Both the position numbers and the translations under genes were made by a program. Positions 43,530-53,566 of a stretch of 64,000 nt of DNA are shown here, one piece after another. This stretch comes from Rivularia sp. PCC 7116 (GTDB lineage: Bacteria > Cyanobacteriota > Cyanobacteriia > Cyanobacteriales > Nostocaceae), in the NCBI RefSeq assembly GCF_000316665.1, contig NC_019678.1, positions 4,650,001 through 4,714,000 on the forward strand. Reading direction: 5' to 3'. The stretch's first letter is position 1. Each line of letters starts with the position of its first letter. The notes beneath the pieces are model-generated. The model saw only the letters and a list, made by a program, of their open reading frames with translations. It searched no databases and was not told where the DNA came from.

Positions 43530-43640
43530 AAAAGCCCGCAGACTAAAAGCCTGGGGCTAATACTACCAAGCCCACGAAGGTGGGCTTCGTTTATATAGCC
43601 GCACCCTTGCAGGGTGTCGGGGAAAATGTTTGTTCCGGCA
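43530..43640. repeat. Palindromic repeat cluster, GCCCACGAAGGTGGGC family
   Basis: AAGCCCGCAGACTAAAAGCCTGGGGCT, AAGCCCACGAAGGTGGGCTT and CACCCTTGCAGGGTG in succession, the same order as in the 21707 and 59024 clusters. It lies just beyond the stop of the P450 gene. Confidence 0.7.
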
Positions 43641-43700
43641 TCGGGATGCTCCCGAAATAATTTCATAAGGCACTATTTAATCTTGATTTATTATTATCAA

Positions 43701-45095
43701 TTAAATTTGATAACTTTGTAAATTAATTTGATAATTATCTTTTATTTTTTTAAGAGGAAACTGTACAAACGAAGCCTCTCCGGTTGATTCCCAATCAAAT
43801 AGGTTTAGTAAATGATAAGCAAAAATCTTTGTTACAATCATTGCCATTTGCGCCCCCAAGCAAGCATGTACACCTCCACCAAAGGGAATAAATTCATACA
43901 TTTTACCTTCATTTCGAGGTGCTAAAAAACGCTCTGGGTCAAATTTATTAGGCTCTGTAAAATATTCTTTCATAATATGAGCCAGTCGCGGTTCGGCGAT
44001 TACCGTACAACCTTTGTCGTAAAGTATTCCATCCAAAACAACTGATTTAATCAAGCGACGATTAGCAGTAGAGCTAGGTGGTGAAATTCGCAGAGTTTCC
44101 TTGATAGTTGCGTCCAGAAATATCATTTGCTTAAGCAATTCTAATGAAATATCTTTTTCGTTGATTAATTCATTCTGTTCTTGACGTAACTTCTTAACAA
44201 ACTGCGGGTATTTTCCCAATTGATAAATTAGGGAAGAAACTAAAGCAGAAATTTGGTAGTAAGAAGCCCATACTTCTAAAAGACATTGGTTTTCTACCAA
44301 AGCATCGCTAAAAATACCGTCGGGGTTTTCCTGCTGACTAGCTAGCATCATTGCTAAAAAATCAGATTTAGGGTTTATTTCTTCTTTTTTTCTTTGCTTG
44401 ATAACTGCACGCATAAATTCTATTAGTTTTTTACGTGCTTTGATTCCTCTACCATAGGCTGTGAGAGGTGATTCCCATTTTAATAAACCGTAGAAACCAT
44501 CAAAATAAGTTTTATATAAATCTTTGACTTCCTGTTTATTTTTTATAGGTAAACCATTAAAACTTTCAGGATTATCATCATCTAATTTCACTCCCCATAG
44601 TAAAGGAGTTAGTACATCAAAACAGATTTTTTCTACTTCTGGATAAACTGCTATTTTTCCAGGAGTATTCCATTTATGTAATCCCTTTTTTATTTCATTA
44701 TTTATGTGCGGTATATACCCTTCTAAAAAACGTCCAGTTAAACCAGGTCCCAATGAATTTTTACGCTGACGATGTAAATCGGGACGTTGGAATAAACTAT
44801 GCTCGCCAAACATATCCATTGTAGTGGGTGGTAAAGCTATTTCCGTATAGTTTGAATCGCCATTAAATACCATCTGAATGGCTTTAGATTCACCGACAAA
44901 AATAGTTGTACCCCCAAAAACACTGGTTTTAAAAATTGCCCCATACTTTTCTAAATTATGCCGACAAAATTTATCCGGGTTCGCAATATAGCTAAAAGTA
45001 TCGTACCATTGAGGCTTCCTTATAGGAGCTTGGGTTTGTGCTGGTGGGGTTTGTCCATCTTCTAAAATTATTACTTCGCTTTTTGCTTGCTGCAT
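43701..45095 (-). CDS. Cytochrome P450 with non-canonical I-helix
   Basis: A 464-residue P450 with heme-ligand motif FGGGVHACLG (F-x-x-G-x-x-x-C-x-G, near residue 416), ETLR (ExxR) in the K-helix, and FDPERF. It has no signal peptide or membrane anchor. In the I-helix, the usual (A/G)GxDTT is replaced by WASYYQ (276-281), so both the acid and the Thr that relay protons to bound oxygen are missing. Nonstandard P450s with this loss can act as isomerases, dehydratases or peroxide-driven enzymes. Whether this one is classical is therefore uncertain. It lies 155 bp downstream of phnE on the same strand. The substrate is unknown. Confidence 0.9.
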   Translation of the reverse strand: MQQAKSEVIILEDGQTPPAQTQAPIRKPQWYDTFSYIANPDKFCRHNLEKYGAIFKTSVFGGTTIFVGESKAIQMVFNGDSNYTEIALPPTTMDMFGEHSLFQRPDLHRQRKNSLGPGLTGRFLEGYIPHINNEIKKGLHKWNTPGKIAVYPEVEKICFDVLTPLLWGVKLDDDNPESFNGLPIKNKQEVKDLYKTYFDGFYGLLKWESPLTAYGRGIKARKKLIEFMRAVIKQRKKEEINPKSDFLAMMLASQQENPDGIFSDALVENQCLLEVWASYYQISALVSSLIYQLGKYPQFVKKLRQEQNELINEKDISLELLKQMIFLDATIKETLRISPPSSTANRRLIKSVVLDGILYDKGCTVIAEPRLAHIMKEYFTEPNKFDPERFLAPRNEGKMYEFIPFGGGVHACLGAQMAMIVTKIFAYHLLNLFDWESTGEASFVQFPLKKIKDNYQINLQSYQI

Positions 45096-45250
45096 AATTT
45101 ACCACCAGGTTTAGATTTAGATAAATATAGGGGTTTTCACTCTTGAGCAATACAAATTCTACCAAAAGTTTGGGTTTAGAGCCTCACCCCTTTAGGGCAA
45201 CTAATAGTTATTTTGGCGATAAAATAAAAGTAAAAGATGAAAAATCAATA

Positions 45251-46189
45251 CTAAACCAACCAATTCCTAACTTTCGCAGAAACAAAGTCAATAAGACTAG
45301 TTGCTAATATCAAAATAATCAGAATCGCACAAACTTTTTGATATTGAAAAGAGCCAAAACTTTGATATAAAGAAAAACCAATTCCTCCAGCGCCGATAAT
45401 TCCTAATACAGAAGCAGAGCGTACATTAGCTTCAAAACGATACAAAGTAAAGGAAGTCCATAAAGGAATAACTTGAGGAATTACTCCATAAATTACTTCT
45501 TGTATTTTACTGGCACCCGTGGCGCGAATTCCTTCAACTGGCTCGGGTTCTATGGCTTCAACCACTTCGGAAAATAATTTACCTAATGTTCCAGCAGTAT
45601 GTAGAAATAATGCTAAAACCCCCGCAAAAGGTCCCAAACCAACGGCGACTATAAATATTAATGCAAAAACTAATTCGTTGATTGCTCTCATAGCATCCAA
45701 AATACGCCGCGTTGGTTGGACTACCACAGCCGGAAAAATATTATTTGATGCCATAATCGAAAGAGGAATTGCCGCAATCGCTGCTAATAAGGTTCCCCAA
45801 ATTCCCATTGCTATGGTAATAAGTGTGTCTTCTAAATAAAGTTTCCAGTCTGTAAAATCTGGTGGAAAGTATTGCGGAATATAGTTGAGGATTCTATTAA
45901 TACGTTCGGGTTCAAGAAATAATAAAAAATTTAATTCACTTTGTATTGCGGATAATATTAGGATTATAATACTGATAATTAAAAAGAAAATTCTAGTATT
46001 GGTAACAAGTTTTGCTTCTTGTTTTAAAATTGCGATTACAGCAGGAGAAATATTAGTAATTTCGTTAAAGCTTTTAATTGTTTTTTTTTGTTTCATTGCT
46101 GATGAGAAGTTATCAAATAGTTTTGATTGAATAATTATATATTTTGAAGTATTGAATATTTTTGTAAGCTTGTATATAGCGCTTTTCAT
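45251..46189 (-). CDS. phnE: Phosphonate/phosphite ABC transporter permease
   Basis: A 312-residue inner-membrane permease with about six helices. The cytoplasmic EAA-loop is GIRATGASKIQEVIYGVIPQVIPL (ending about residue 250), the motif that docks on the ATPase. The region GLGPFAGVLALFLHTAGTLGKLFSEVVEAI is typical of PhnE. The N-terminal 60 residues are polar before the first helix, longer than usual. It is the third gene of a phnC-phnD-phnE set read right to left, with a 237-bp gap containing two palindromic repeats. The substrate may be phosphonate, phosphite or phosphate esters. Confidence 0.92.
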   Translation of the reverse strand: MKSAIYKLTKIFNTSKYIIIQSKLFDNFSSAMKQKKTIKSFNEITNISPAVIAILKQEAKLVTNTRIFFLIISIIILILSAIQSELNFLLFLEPERINRILNYIPQYFPPDFTDWKLYLEDTLITIAMGIWGTLLAAIAAIPLSIMASNNIFPAVVVQPTRRILDAMRAINELVFALIFIVAVGLGPFAGVLALFLHTAGTLGKLFSEVVEAIEPEPVEGIRATGASKIQEVIYGVIPQVIPLWTSFTLYRFEANVRSASVLGIIGAGGIGFSLYQSFGSFQYQKVCAILIILILATSLIDFVSAKVRNWLV

Positions 46190-46210
46190 TTAAGTTAATA
46201 CAGCTTGATA

Positions 46211-46252
46211 AACCTCACCCCCTTCCCCCTCTCCTTATTAAGGAGAAGGGGT
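46211..46252. repeat. CCTCACCCC-type palindromic repeat between phnD and phnE
   Basis: AACCTCACCCCCTTCCCCCT and TTATTAAGGAGAAGGGGTG. The stem CTCCTTATTAAGGAG is perfect. A second, related block follows at 46332-46382. Confidence 0.7.
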
Positions 46253-46331
46253 GTATTCTATCGATCTGAAACTGCTATAGTAATATTTTAATTACTTTCT
46301 ACTGGCTTATTGCACTATTATTAAAAACTAT

Positions 46332-46382
46332 CTTTCCCCTCTACCTTAATAAGGAGAGGTGTGTCCGCAGAACGGGGTGAGG
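46332..46382. repeat. Second CCTCACCCC-type palindromic repeat between phnD and phnE
   Basis: TTTCCCCTCTACCTTAATAAGG and GGGGTGAGG. The left outer arm is degraded. The pair with 46211 makes a 170-bp repeat island inside the operon. Confidence 0.6.
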
Positions 46383-46426
46383 TTAGTGAAAATCTTAATT
46401 AACAGTTGAACAAAATATTTTATAAA

Positions 46427-47437
46427 TTACTTCTTAATTTCTTCCAGTTGCTTATCAAGTAATGCCAGCTTTTTTTGTTTCGCTTCTTGACTTAAGCTGT
46501 CGTTAGACTCAATTTCTGCTTTATTTTTAGCAATTTCTAATTCGCGGATAGTATCCCAAGTTTTATCTTCTGCGGCTACAAATCCTCGCCACTTTAACGG
46601 TTGGAGAACTTCTTCATCTTTAAAAGTATAGAAAAAGTCTTTGATTTTACTTTTGAGGTTTTCTGGTAAATCTTTACGATAAGCGATTGGATCGCTAGGA
46701 ATAAGTTCTGATGTCCAAATTACTTCTATTTTTTTGCGGGCTTCAGGATTAATTCCTTCTAAACGAGATAACGATTCACTGTTATTTGTAGCAACATCTA
46801 TTTGATTGTTAGCTACTGCTAAAGCGGTTGCTTCGTGACTACCTGAATATATTAAACGCTTGAAGGCTTCTTTGGGATTGATTTTATTTTGAGTAAAAAT
46901 ATAGTAGCTGGGAACTAAAAAACCAGAGGTGGAATTAGGTTCGTTGAATGCAAAGCTGAGTTTTTTCGCATTATTAATTACGTACTCATCACCTTTGTTT
47001 TTTCCTAATGCTTTGGCTTCCGCAGCGATGGGATTATTTTTATTAACAATTAAGTGAGACGTATAGCCCGTAGTTCCATCATGGTTGATTGTTTGAGCAA
47101 ATACTTCAGCGTTGGATCTTTTAGCTGCTTCTATATAAGATTTACCGCCGTACCAAGCCAGTTGAACGTCACCAGCAGCCATTGCTTCTATTACACCAGA
47201 ATACTGAGTGACGTAATAGGGTTTTATAGCAACGCCAATTTGTTTTTCCATTTCTTTGATAAAAGGTTCCCATGCTGGCTTTTGATTTGCCTGAGACTCC
47301 ATAGAAACGATGCCAAATTTTAGTTGATCAATATCTTTACTTTGGCTATCAGAGGAACTGCAAGCAGCAAAAACTACGGTACCTGTTAAAGCCAGCACAA
47401 AAAAACCGATGCGCTGCATCAAAGAACGTCTTTTCAT
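46427..47437 (-). CDS. phnD: Phosphonate/phosphite ABC transporter substrate-binding lipoprotein
   Basis: This 336-residue protein starts with a lipoprotein signal (MKRRSLMQRIGFFVLALTGT then VFAAC, Cys25 as lipid site). The mature part has the PhnD fold: KFGIVSMESQANQ, VTQYSGVIEAMAAGDVQLAWYGG, SFAFNEPNSTSGFLVP, AVANNQIDVATNN and SDPIAYRKDLP. The conserved Ser-x-Gly and Asn residues fit the phosphonate-binding pocket. It is anchored at the outer face of the inner membrane and delivers substrate to phnE. It lies between phnC (78 bp) and phnE (237 bp). Confidence 0.93.
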   Translation of the reverse strand: MKRRSLMQRIGFFVLALTGTVVFAACSSSDSQSKDIDQLKFGIVSMESQANQKPAWEPFIKEMEKQIGVAIKPYYVTQYSGVIEAMAAGDVQLAWYGGKSYIEAAKRSNAEVFAQTINHDGTTGYTSHLIVNKNNPIAAEAKALGKNKGDEYVINNAKKLSFAFNEPNSTSGFLVPSYYIFTQNKINPKEAFKRLIYSGSHEATALAVANNQIDVATNNSESLSRLEGINPEARKKIEVIWTSELIPSDPIAYRKDLPENLKSKIKDFFYTFKDEEVLQPLKWRGFVAAEDKTWDTIRELEIAKNKAEIESNDSLSQEAKQKKLALLDKQLEEIKK

Positions 47438-47515
47438 TGTTATTTTGGATAAAAAATTTCAGACTGTAGACAATTTTTGAGAAATATTTTGATATCGATC
47501 TAAATTACACACAAA

Positions 47516-48310
47516 TTACGCATAAGGAGCGTGTCCTTTCATTACCAGTTCGTCTGCTGCTGCACCATAAATTTCTCTAAGTTTGGCATCATCAAGTTCT
47601 AATATTTCACCATCAAACATTACTTTACCAGTTCTCAGTGCAATTACGCGGTTGAAATAATTTCGTACTACCTGAATTTGATGCAAGGAAGTTACTACTG
47701 TAATTCCGCTTTCTTGATTTAGTTCCACCAGCAACTCCATTACCTTGCGTGAAGATTCAGGATCTAAAGAAGCTATGGGTTCATCTGCAAGAATGATTTT
47801 TGCACCTTGTACCAAACACCGGGCGATCGCCACTCTTTGTTGTTGCCCTCCCGATAGCATGGAAGCCCGTTTGTAGGCTTGTTCGAGGATTCCAACTCGT
47901 TCGAGTGCTGCGAGTGCTTGCAGTTTTTCTTCTTTGGTAAAAAGATGCAGTAACGAACGAAATGTAGATAATCGCGATAGATTTCCAACCAAGACGTTTT
48001 CAATTACAGTTAGACGGTTTACCAAATTGAACTGTTGAAAAATGCAGCCAATCTGACTTCTTAAAAACCTAATTTTTGAATGATTTGTGCCGTCGGTTTG
48101 TAAAGCCGTGCCGAAAATATTTATGCTACCGGAATCTCCATTATGCAAACCATTCATATGACGCAATAATGTAGACTTTCCCGAACCAGAAGCACCTACA
48201 AGGGATACCATTTCACCCTGAAAAATATTGCAGGAGACATTTTTGAGTGCGGGTTTACCTTTAAAAGTTTTTGACAGATTATTAACTTCGATTGCAAGCG
48301 TAGTAGTCAT
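47516..48310 (-). CDS. phnC: Phosphonate/phosphite ABC transporter ATPase
   Basis: This 264-residue ATPase has Walker A GASGSGKST (37-45), IGCIFQQFNLVNRLTV (Q-loop), signature LSGGQQQRVAIARCL (about 151-165), Walker B IILADEPIASLDP and the H-loop SLHQ. This is the PhnC type, including the SLHQ loop in place of the usual TH. The first gene of the operon, its promoter should lie in the 237 bp before it, where I see no clear Pho box. No C-P lyase (phnG-M) or ptxD gene occurs in the window. Confidence 0.94.
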   Translation of the reverse strand: MTTTLAIEVNNLSKTFKGKPALKNVSCNIFQGEMVSLVGASGSGKSTLLRHMNGLHNGDSGSINIFGTALQTDGTNHSKIRFLRSQIGCIFQQFNLVNRLTVIENVLVGNLSRLSTFRSLLHLFTKEEKLQALAALERVGILEQAYKRASMLSGGQQQRVAIARCLVQGAKIILADEPIASLDPESSRKVMELLVELNQESGITVVTSLHQIQVVRNYFNRVIALRTGKVMFDGEILELDDAKLREIYGAAADELVMKGHAPYA

Positions 48311-48445
48311 TTATTGAGGTTTATTGGAATTTAACAACATCCAACCTACTGCTTAAACTACCAAATATTTTTGTATTTTCTTCCTCTGCTTCCCCTGCGG
48401 TTTTTTTATCTTTAACCTACCGTATAACACAATAATTCAACAGCA

Positions 48446-48488
48446 CACACCCCTCTCGCTTAATAAGGAGAGGGGAAGGGGGTGAGGT
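48446..48488. repeat. CCTCACCCC-type palindromic repeat
   Basis: CACACCCCTCTCGCTTAATAAG and GAGAGGGGAAGGGGGTGAGG. It lies between the MFS gene and phnC. Confidence 0.65.
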
Positions 48489-48547
48489 TAAGCATGTATT
48501 GCTACAAACTAACTAGGGCTTGCTGAATAACACTTTCTCAGCAAACC

Positions 48548-49843
48548 CTAACTAGCTTCACTTCTTTTCTCTTCATCCAAAGGAATAAAAAAGATAGTCG
48601 CCATACCGGGAATAGTTAATAAAGATACCACGATAAAAAACATTGGATAGCCGATAGATTCTTGAATTGTGCCGCTGATTGCACCGGGAAGCATTAAGCC
48701 TAATGCCATTAATCCTGTAGAGATGGCAAAGTGAGAAGTTTTATATTCTCCTTTACAAATGTGCATTAAATAAACTGTAAAAGCTGTAAATCCCAAACCG
48801 TAACCAAATTGTTCTAAGGAAACTAAAGGATAAACTAACTCTAAGGGTGGTTTATTGTAAGCCATATATACATAAAATAAGTCGGGTAAATTCAACGCTA
48901 AAGCCATTGGCAACAAGCATTTTTTCAACCCGTATTTAGAAATTACTAAACCACCTAAGATTCCACCGCTGATTAATGAAATTACTCCAAAAGTTCCATA
49001 CACCAAACCATATTGCTCCGTACTCAAACCCAAACCACCAGCGGCTGTTTCATCTAATAAAAATAACGTAGCGATTTTTACTAGCATTGCCTCACCCAAT
49101 CTATAAAGCAAGATAAATGCTAAAATTGCCACGATACCGCGTTGAGCAAAATAAGAACGAACTACTCTTATAAACGGAATCTCATTTCTTGTATTTTCAG
49201 ACTGGTTTCTATTTTTTAATTCTGGTTGCGGCAGAGTGAAAAAATGAAATACGAAAAGTATTGCAAAAATGACAGACGCTAAACCAAGAGTAATACTCCA
49301 ACTTAAAGGTATATTCTGGGTTGATTTTTCTAGATTACCTGCAAAATATACTAAAAATCCCGTACTAAATATAATTGCCAGTCGATAACATAAAGTGCGA
49401 ATACCAACGAAAAAAGCTTGTTTTTCTTCGTTTAATGCCAACATATAAAAACCATCTGTGGCAATATCATAAGTTGCAGAAATAAAAGCTCCAACTAAGA
49501 GAATTGCTAAGGATATAGAAAAGAAAGTTGATGTGGGTAGTTGAAAAGAAAAAGCTAAAGCAGCCAAGCACAAGCACATCGCAAACTGCATGGTGAGCAG
49601 CCATCTTCTTTTTGTCGAATAAATATCAACTGCCGGTCCCCAAAACATTTTGACAACCCAAGGCAGATTAATAATACTCGTCCAAAAAGCAATTTGAGCG
49701 TTATCAATTCCCAAATTTTTATAAAATACCACCGATACCGCATTAATAATCATATACGGCATCCCTTCAGCAAAATAAAGGCTAGGGACGTAGAACCAGG
49801 GTGAAGTAGATTTACCTCTCGGTTTATCAGTTTGAATTGTCAT
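48548..49843 (-). CDS. AmpG-like MFS transporter
   Basis: A 431-residue protein with about twelve hydrophobic helices. The opening WFYVPSLYFAEGMPYMIINAVSVVFYKNLG and PWVVKMFWGPAVDIYSTKRRWLL match the AmpG / acetyl-CoA transporter (PAT) branch of the major facilitator superfamily. In Gram-negative bacteria AmpG imports anhydro-muropeptides for cell-wall recycling. Cyanobacterial members are not well studied, so peptidoglycan recycling is a hypothesis. It precedes phnC in the same direction, with a 237-bp gap and a repeat, so co-transcription is uncertain. Confidence 0.82.
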   Translation of the reverse strand: MTIQTDKPRGKSTSPWFYVPSLYFAEGMPYMIINAVSVVFYKNLGIDNAQIAFWTSIINLPWVVKMFWGPAVDIYSTKRRWLLTMQFAMCLCLAALAFSFQLPTSTFFSISLAILLVGAFISATYDIATDGFYMLALNEEKQAFFVGIRTLCYRLAIIFSTGFLVYFAGNLEKSTQNIPLSWSITLGLASVIFAILFVFHFFTLPQPELKNRNQSENTRNEIPFIRVVRSYFAQRGIVAILAFILLYRLGEAMLVKIATLFLLDETAAGGLGLSTEQYGLVYGTFGVISLISGGILGGLVISKYGLKKCLLPMALALNLPDLFYVYMAYNKPPLELVYPLVSLEQFGYGLGFTAFTVYLMHICKGEYKTSHFAISTGLMALGLMLPGAISGTIQESIGYPMFFIVVSLLTIPGMATIFFIPLDEEKRSEAS

Positions 49844-50298
49844 AATTGCAATTAACTAATACTAATTTATATGTGTTAGTAAACAAAACTTATGCGATTT
49901 TAGTCAGACGTAATATTGTTACAGCTTGTGCCACGAATTTACAAAAAATACAGCGAATGAAATACGGCAAGTCTAAATTACAAAATTCGCTGACTGTAAT
50001 CAAATTCAGATAATCTTTATAATTTATTACATTAACTACTTAGATGATGATGGTATTGTCTGCATAATTATTTTTTTAAGTCAATCTTTGTTTATACAAG
50101 TTATCAGTCAGCAGCGAACAGTTACCAATTGTCACCAATGCCCAATGCCCAATGCCCAATGCCCAATTACCAAATACCTCTTCTCATTCAACTACAAAAA
50201 AGAATTAGATTTTTAATGATTCGGTTGAGTTCACGCAAGCTTGTGGCAAAATTTATTAAAGTTTATAGAAGTCCTTGTATTCTTAGAATTTTCCCAGC
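49844..50298. other. Divergent gap of 455 bp before valS
   Basis: It contains an inverted repeat CAGCGAAT...ATTCGCTG (about 49951 and 49985) and an STRR heptamer array at 50134-50170. No T-box-like structure, leader ORF or RNA was recognised upstream of valS. Confidence 0.4.
50134..50170. repeat. CCCAATG heptamer STRR array
   Basis: Four to five near-perfect CCCAATG units lie upstream of valS. Confidence 0.75.
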
Positions 50299-53295
50299 AT
50301 GACTACCAACCTTCCAAGCGTTTACGACCCGATTTCCACTGAAGCTAGATGGCAGAAGTTTTGGGAAGAGAAGCTTTTATATAAAGCTGACCCCAACCGC
50401 GATGGGGAGCCTTACTCTATTATGATTCCCCCGCCCAATGTAACCGGAAAGTTGCATATGGGGCACGCTTTTGACAATACTTTGATTGATTGTCTCGTGC
50501 GCTATCACCGGATGAAGGGATTCAATACGCTTTATCTCCCCGGAACTGACCACGCTAGTATTGCAGTACAAACAATTATTGAGAAGCAGCTTAAAGAAGA
50601 AGGTAAGACTCGTTACGAATTGGGACGCGAGAAATTTTTAGAACGTGCTTGGGAATGGAAGGCTCAATCTAAAGGAACTATTGTCGGACAATTACGGCGT
50701 TTGGGCGTGTCGGTGGATTGGACGCGAGAACGGTTTACGATGGACAGCGGTTTATCGAAAGCTGTTCTGGAAGCTTTTGTCCGTCTTTATGATGAAGGCA
50801 AGATTTATAGAGGAAATTACTTAGTTAACTGGTGTCCGGCTTCTCAATCTGCTGTTTCCGATTTAGAGGTTGACCAGAAGGAAGTTGACGGTAAGCTATG
50901 GCATTTCCGCTATCCCCTCACCGACGGTTCCGGCTATGTAGAAGTCGCTACAACCCGCCCGGAAACTATGCTAGGAGATACTGGAGTAGCCGTAAATCCC
51001 AGCGACGAACGATACAATAAATTGATTGGTAGAACTTTGACTTTACCAATTATGAACCGTCAAATCCCCATCATTGGCGATGAATTGGTAGACCCGAGTT
51101 TCGGTACTGGTTGTGTAAAAGTTACACCGGCTCACGACCCCAACGACTTTGAAATGGGCAAACGCCACGATTTACCGTTTATCAATATTATGAATAAAGA
51201 CGGTACCTTGAATGAAAATGCTGGAGAATTTCAAGGACAAGATCGGTTTGTTGCAAGAAAGAATGTTATTGCTAAATTAGAAGCCGATGGCGTTTTAGTC
51301 AAAATTGAGAATTATAAGCATACAGTTCCCTACAGCGAACGCGGTAAAGTTCCTGTAGAACCCTTGCTTTCAACTCAATGGTTTGTCAAAATTCGTCCGA
51401 TGGCTGACAAAGCTTTGGAATTTTTCGAGCAGAATTCTCCAGAATTTTATCCCCAACGTTGGGGAAAGGTTTATAAAGATTGGCTGGTAAAGTTAAAAGA
51501 CTGGGTTATTTCTCGTCAGCTATGGTGGGGACATCAAATTCCGGCTTGGTATGCGATTAGCGAAACTAATGGTGAAATTACCGAGAATACGCCGTTTGTG
51601 GTCGCGAAAAGTGAAGAGGAAGCCTGGGAGAAAGCGAAATCGCAGTTTGGTGAAGAAGTTAAATTAGAAAGAGACGCGGACGTTCTCGATACCTGGTTTT
51701 CTTCTGGGTTGTGGCCGTTTTCTACCTTGGGTTGGCCTCAAGAAACCGAGGATTTAAAGAAATATTATCCTACCAGCGTTTTGATAACTGGCTTCGATAT
51801 TATTTTCTTTTGGGTAGCAAGAATGACTATGATGGCTGGTCATTTTACCGAAGAAATGCCGTTTAAAGATGTTTACATCCACGGTTTGTTATTGGATGAA
51901 AACGGTAAAAAAATGTCCAAGTCCAAAGGAAATGGTATTGACCCGTTATTATTAATTGATAAATACGGTACCGATGCCCTTCGCTACACCTTGGTTAAAG
52001 AAGTTATTGGTGTCGGACAAGATATCCGTTTTGATTACAACCGTAAAACCGATGAATCTCCTTCGGTTGAAGCATCGCGCAACTTTGCCAACAAGTTGTG
52101 GAATGCAGCCAGATTCGTAATGATGAATTTGGACGAAGAAACACCGCAGCAATTGGGAGTACCCGAAGCAACAGAATTAAGCGATAAATGGATTTTGTCC
52201 CGCTTCCATCAAACTGTTGAAGAAACCAACAGCTACATGGAAAATTATGGCATGGGAGAAGCAGCGAAGGGACTTTATGAATTTATCTGGGGTGATTTTT
52301 GTGACTGGTATATCGAATTAGTAAAATCTCGCTTACAGGAAGATGCCGAACCAAAATCGCGAAAAGTTGCACAGCAAACATTAGCTTATGTATTAGAAGG
52401 AATTTTAAAACTTCTTAGTCCTTTTATGCCTCATATCACCGAAGAAATTTGGCATACTTTGACTCAACAACCAGAAGATACTGGCGAAAGTTTATCGCTA
52501 CAAAAATATCCAGAAGCAAATACACAATTAATCGACTCCGAATTAGAGTCAGAATTTGAATTATTAATTGGCACAATCCGCACAATTCGCAACTTAAGAG
52601 CAGAAGCAGACGTTAAACCTTCCGTGAAAGTAACCGTTAATTTGCAAAGCGAAAGCGCAAGAGAGCGTCAAATTCTTAATACTGGAGAGCGATTAATTAA
52701 AGATTTGGCGAAAGTTGAGAATTTAACCATAGCTGATACCCAAAAGAGCGATACAGTAACTAAGAAGAAATCTCAAACTGCTTTAAAATTGATTTTCTTA
52801 GGTTTTCTAACGCTTACCTTAGCTAGAGTTGCTTATACCGTCGCAATTACCGTAGAAAATATTCCTTTCTTTGGAACATTCTTCCAATTTGTCGGTTTTG
52901 GTTATTCCTTGTGGTTTATCAGGGTATATTTACTTCCGAGCAAAAAAAGACAAGAATTACGGCAAAGATTCTTTAAACCATCAACTGAAGTAAACCTTCC
53001 CGAAGTTGAAACATCCCAACCAGAAGAATTAGGAGAAGTTGCAACCGGTGTAGTCGGTACCGTACAAGTACTGCTTCCCCTCGAAGGTGTAATAGATATG
53101 AACGCATTGCGTGGCAAACTAGAGAAAAATCTCAGTAAAATAGAAGCTGAAGTACAATCTTTAACAGGTAGACTAAGTAATTCTAAATTTGTTGATAAAG
53201 CACCAGCAGAGGTGGTACAAGGAGCTAGAGATTCTCTAGCAGAAGCCGAAAAACAAGCCGAAATTTTGCGGAGCCGTCTAGAAAGAATTAATTAA
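50299..53295 (+). CDS. valS: Valyl-tRNA synthetase with membrane (CAAD) insertion
   Basis: A 998-residue class I synthetase. HIGH box is HMGH in [16 protein letters not shown]; the CP1 editing region has [17 protein letters not shown] box is [10 protein letters not shown]. The anticodon-binding domain follows. After residue about 815 comes an extra segment with two hydrophobic helices ([21 protein letters not shown] and [23 protein letters not shown], about 827-882). Then the usual C-terminal coiled-coil tRNA arm begins ([24 protein letters not shown]). The insert matches the CAAD domain of cyanobacterial aminoacyl-tRNA synthetases, known from Anabaena ValRS to target the enzyme to thylakoid membranes. 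It charges tRNA-Val for protein synthesis. Confidence 0.96.
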   Translation: MTTNLPSVYDPISTEARWQKFWEEKLLYKADPNRDGEPYSIMIPPPNVTGKLHMGHAFDNTLIDCLVRYHRMKGFNTLYLPGTDHASIAVQTIIEKQLKEEGKTRYELGREKFLERAWEWKAQSKGTIVGQLRRLGVSVDWTRERFTMDSGLSKAVLEAFVRLYDEGKIYRGNYLVNWCPASQSAVSDLEVDQKEVDGKLWHFRYPLTDGSGYVEVATTRPETMLGDTGVAVNPSDERYNKLIGRTLTLPIMNRQIPIIGDELVDPSFGTGCVKVTPAHDPNDFEMGKRHDLPFINIMNKDGTLNENAGEFQGQDRFVARKNVIAKLEADGVLVKIENYKHTVPYSERGKVPVEPLLSTQWFVKIRPMADKALEFFEQNSPEFYPQRWGKVYKDWLVKLKDWVISRQLWWGHQIPAWYAISETNGEITENTPFVVAKSEEEAWEKAKSQFGEEVKLERDADVLDTWFSSGLWPFSTLGWPQETEDLKKYYPTSVLITGFDIIFFWVARMTMMAGHFTEEMPFKDVYIHGLLLDENGKKMSKSKGNGIDPLLLIDKYGTDALRYTLVKEVIGVGQDIRFDYNRKTDESPSVEASRNFANKLWNAARFVMMNLDEETPQQLGVPEATELSDKWILSRFHQTVEETNSYMENYGMGEAAKGLYEFIWGDFCDWYIELVKSRLQEDAEPKSRKVAQQTLAYVLEGILKLLSPFMPHITEEIWHTLTQQPEDTGESLSLQKYPEANTQLIDSELESEFELLIGTIRTIRNLRAEADVKPSVKVTVNLQSESARERQILNTGERLIKDLAKVENLTIADTQKSDTVTKKKSQTALKLIFLGFLTLTLARVAYTVAITVENIPFFGTFFQFVGFGYSLWFIRVYLLPSKKRQELRQRFFKPSTEVNLPEVETSQPEELGEVATGVVGTVQVLLPLEGVIDMNALRGKLEKNLSKIEAEVQSLTGRLSNSKFVDKAPAEVVQGARDSLAEAEKQAEILRSRLERIN

Positions 53296-53560
53296 AGGAG
53301 TTAGGAGTTAGGAATGATTAGTTAGGAGTTATGAGTTAAGGGTTAGGAGTTATAAATAAAATTTTTTGTGGGGAGTAAGATTTTTCTTTAGGGAGCAATA
53401 TTCTTCGCTAGGAAGCAAGATACTCCCACTACAAAAATTATTGGAATAAACTGCGTATACACCAATCAAACCTAACAAATCAAATATCTAATTCTTAATT
53501 CCTAACTCTCAACTCCTAACTCCTAACAACTAACCACTAACCACTAACCACTAACTTTTT
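53295..53560. repeat. Heptamer STRR arrays
   Basis: 53295-53350 is made of GTTAGGA-type units and 53495-53555 of CCTAACT and CACTAAC units, i.e. the reverse complement. Together they can pair into a long hairpin over the 270-bp gap. An 18-nt GTGGGGAGTAAG-like direct repeat sits in the middle. Confidence 0.7.
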
Positions 53561-53566
53561 AAAATC

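Larger units (their letters stand above)
43053..43700. other. Repeat-rich gap, about 650 bp
   Basis: It is almost filled by palindromic repeats (43115-43252, 43274-43344, 43371-43410, 43530-43640). An 87-codon minus-strand ORF at 43172-43435 lies wholly within them and is not a gene. Confidence 0.6.
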
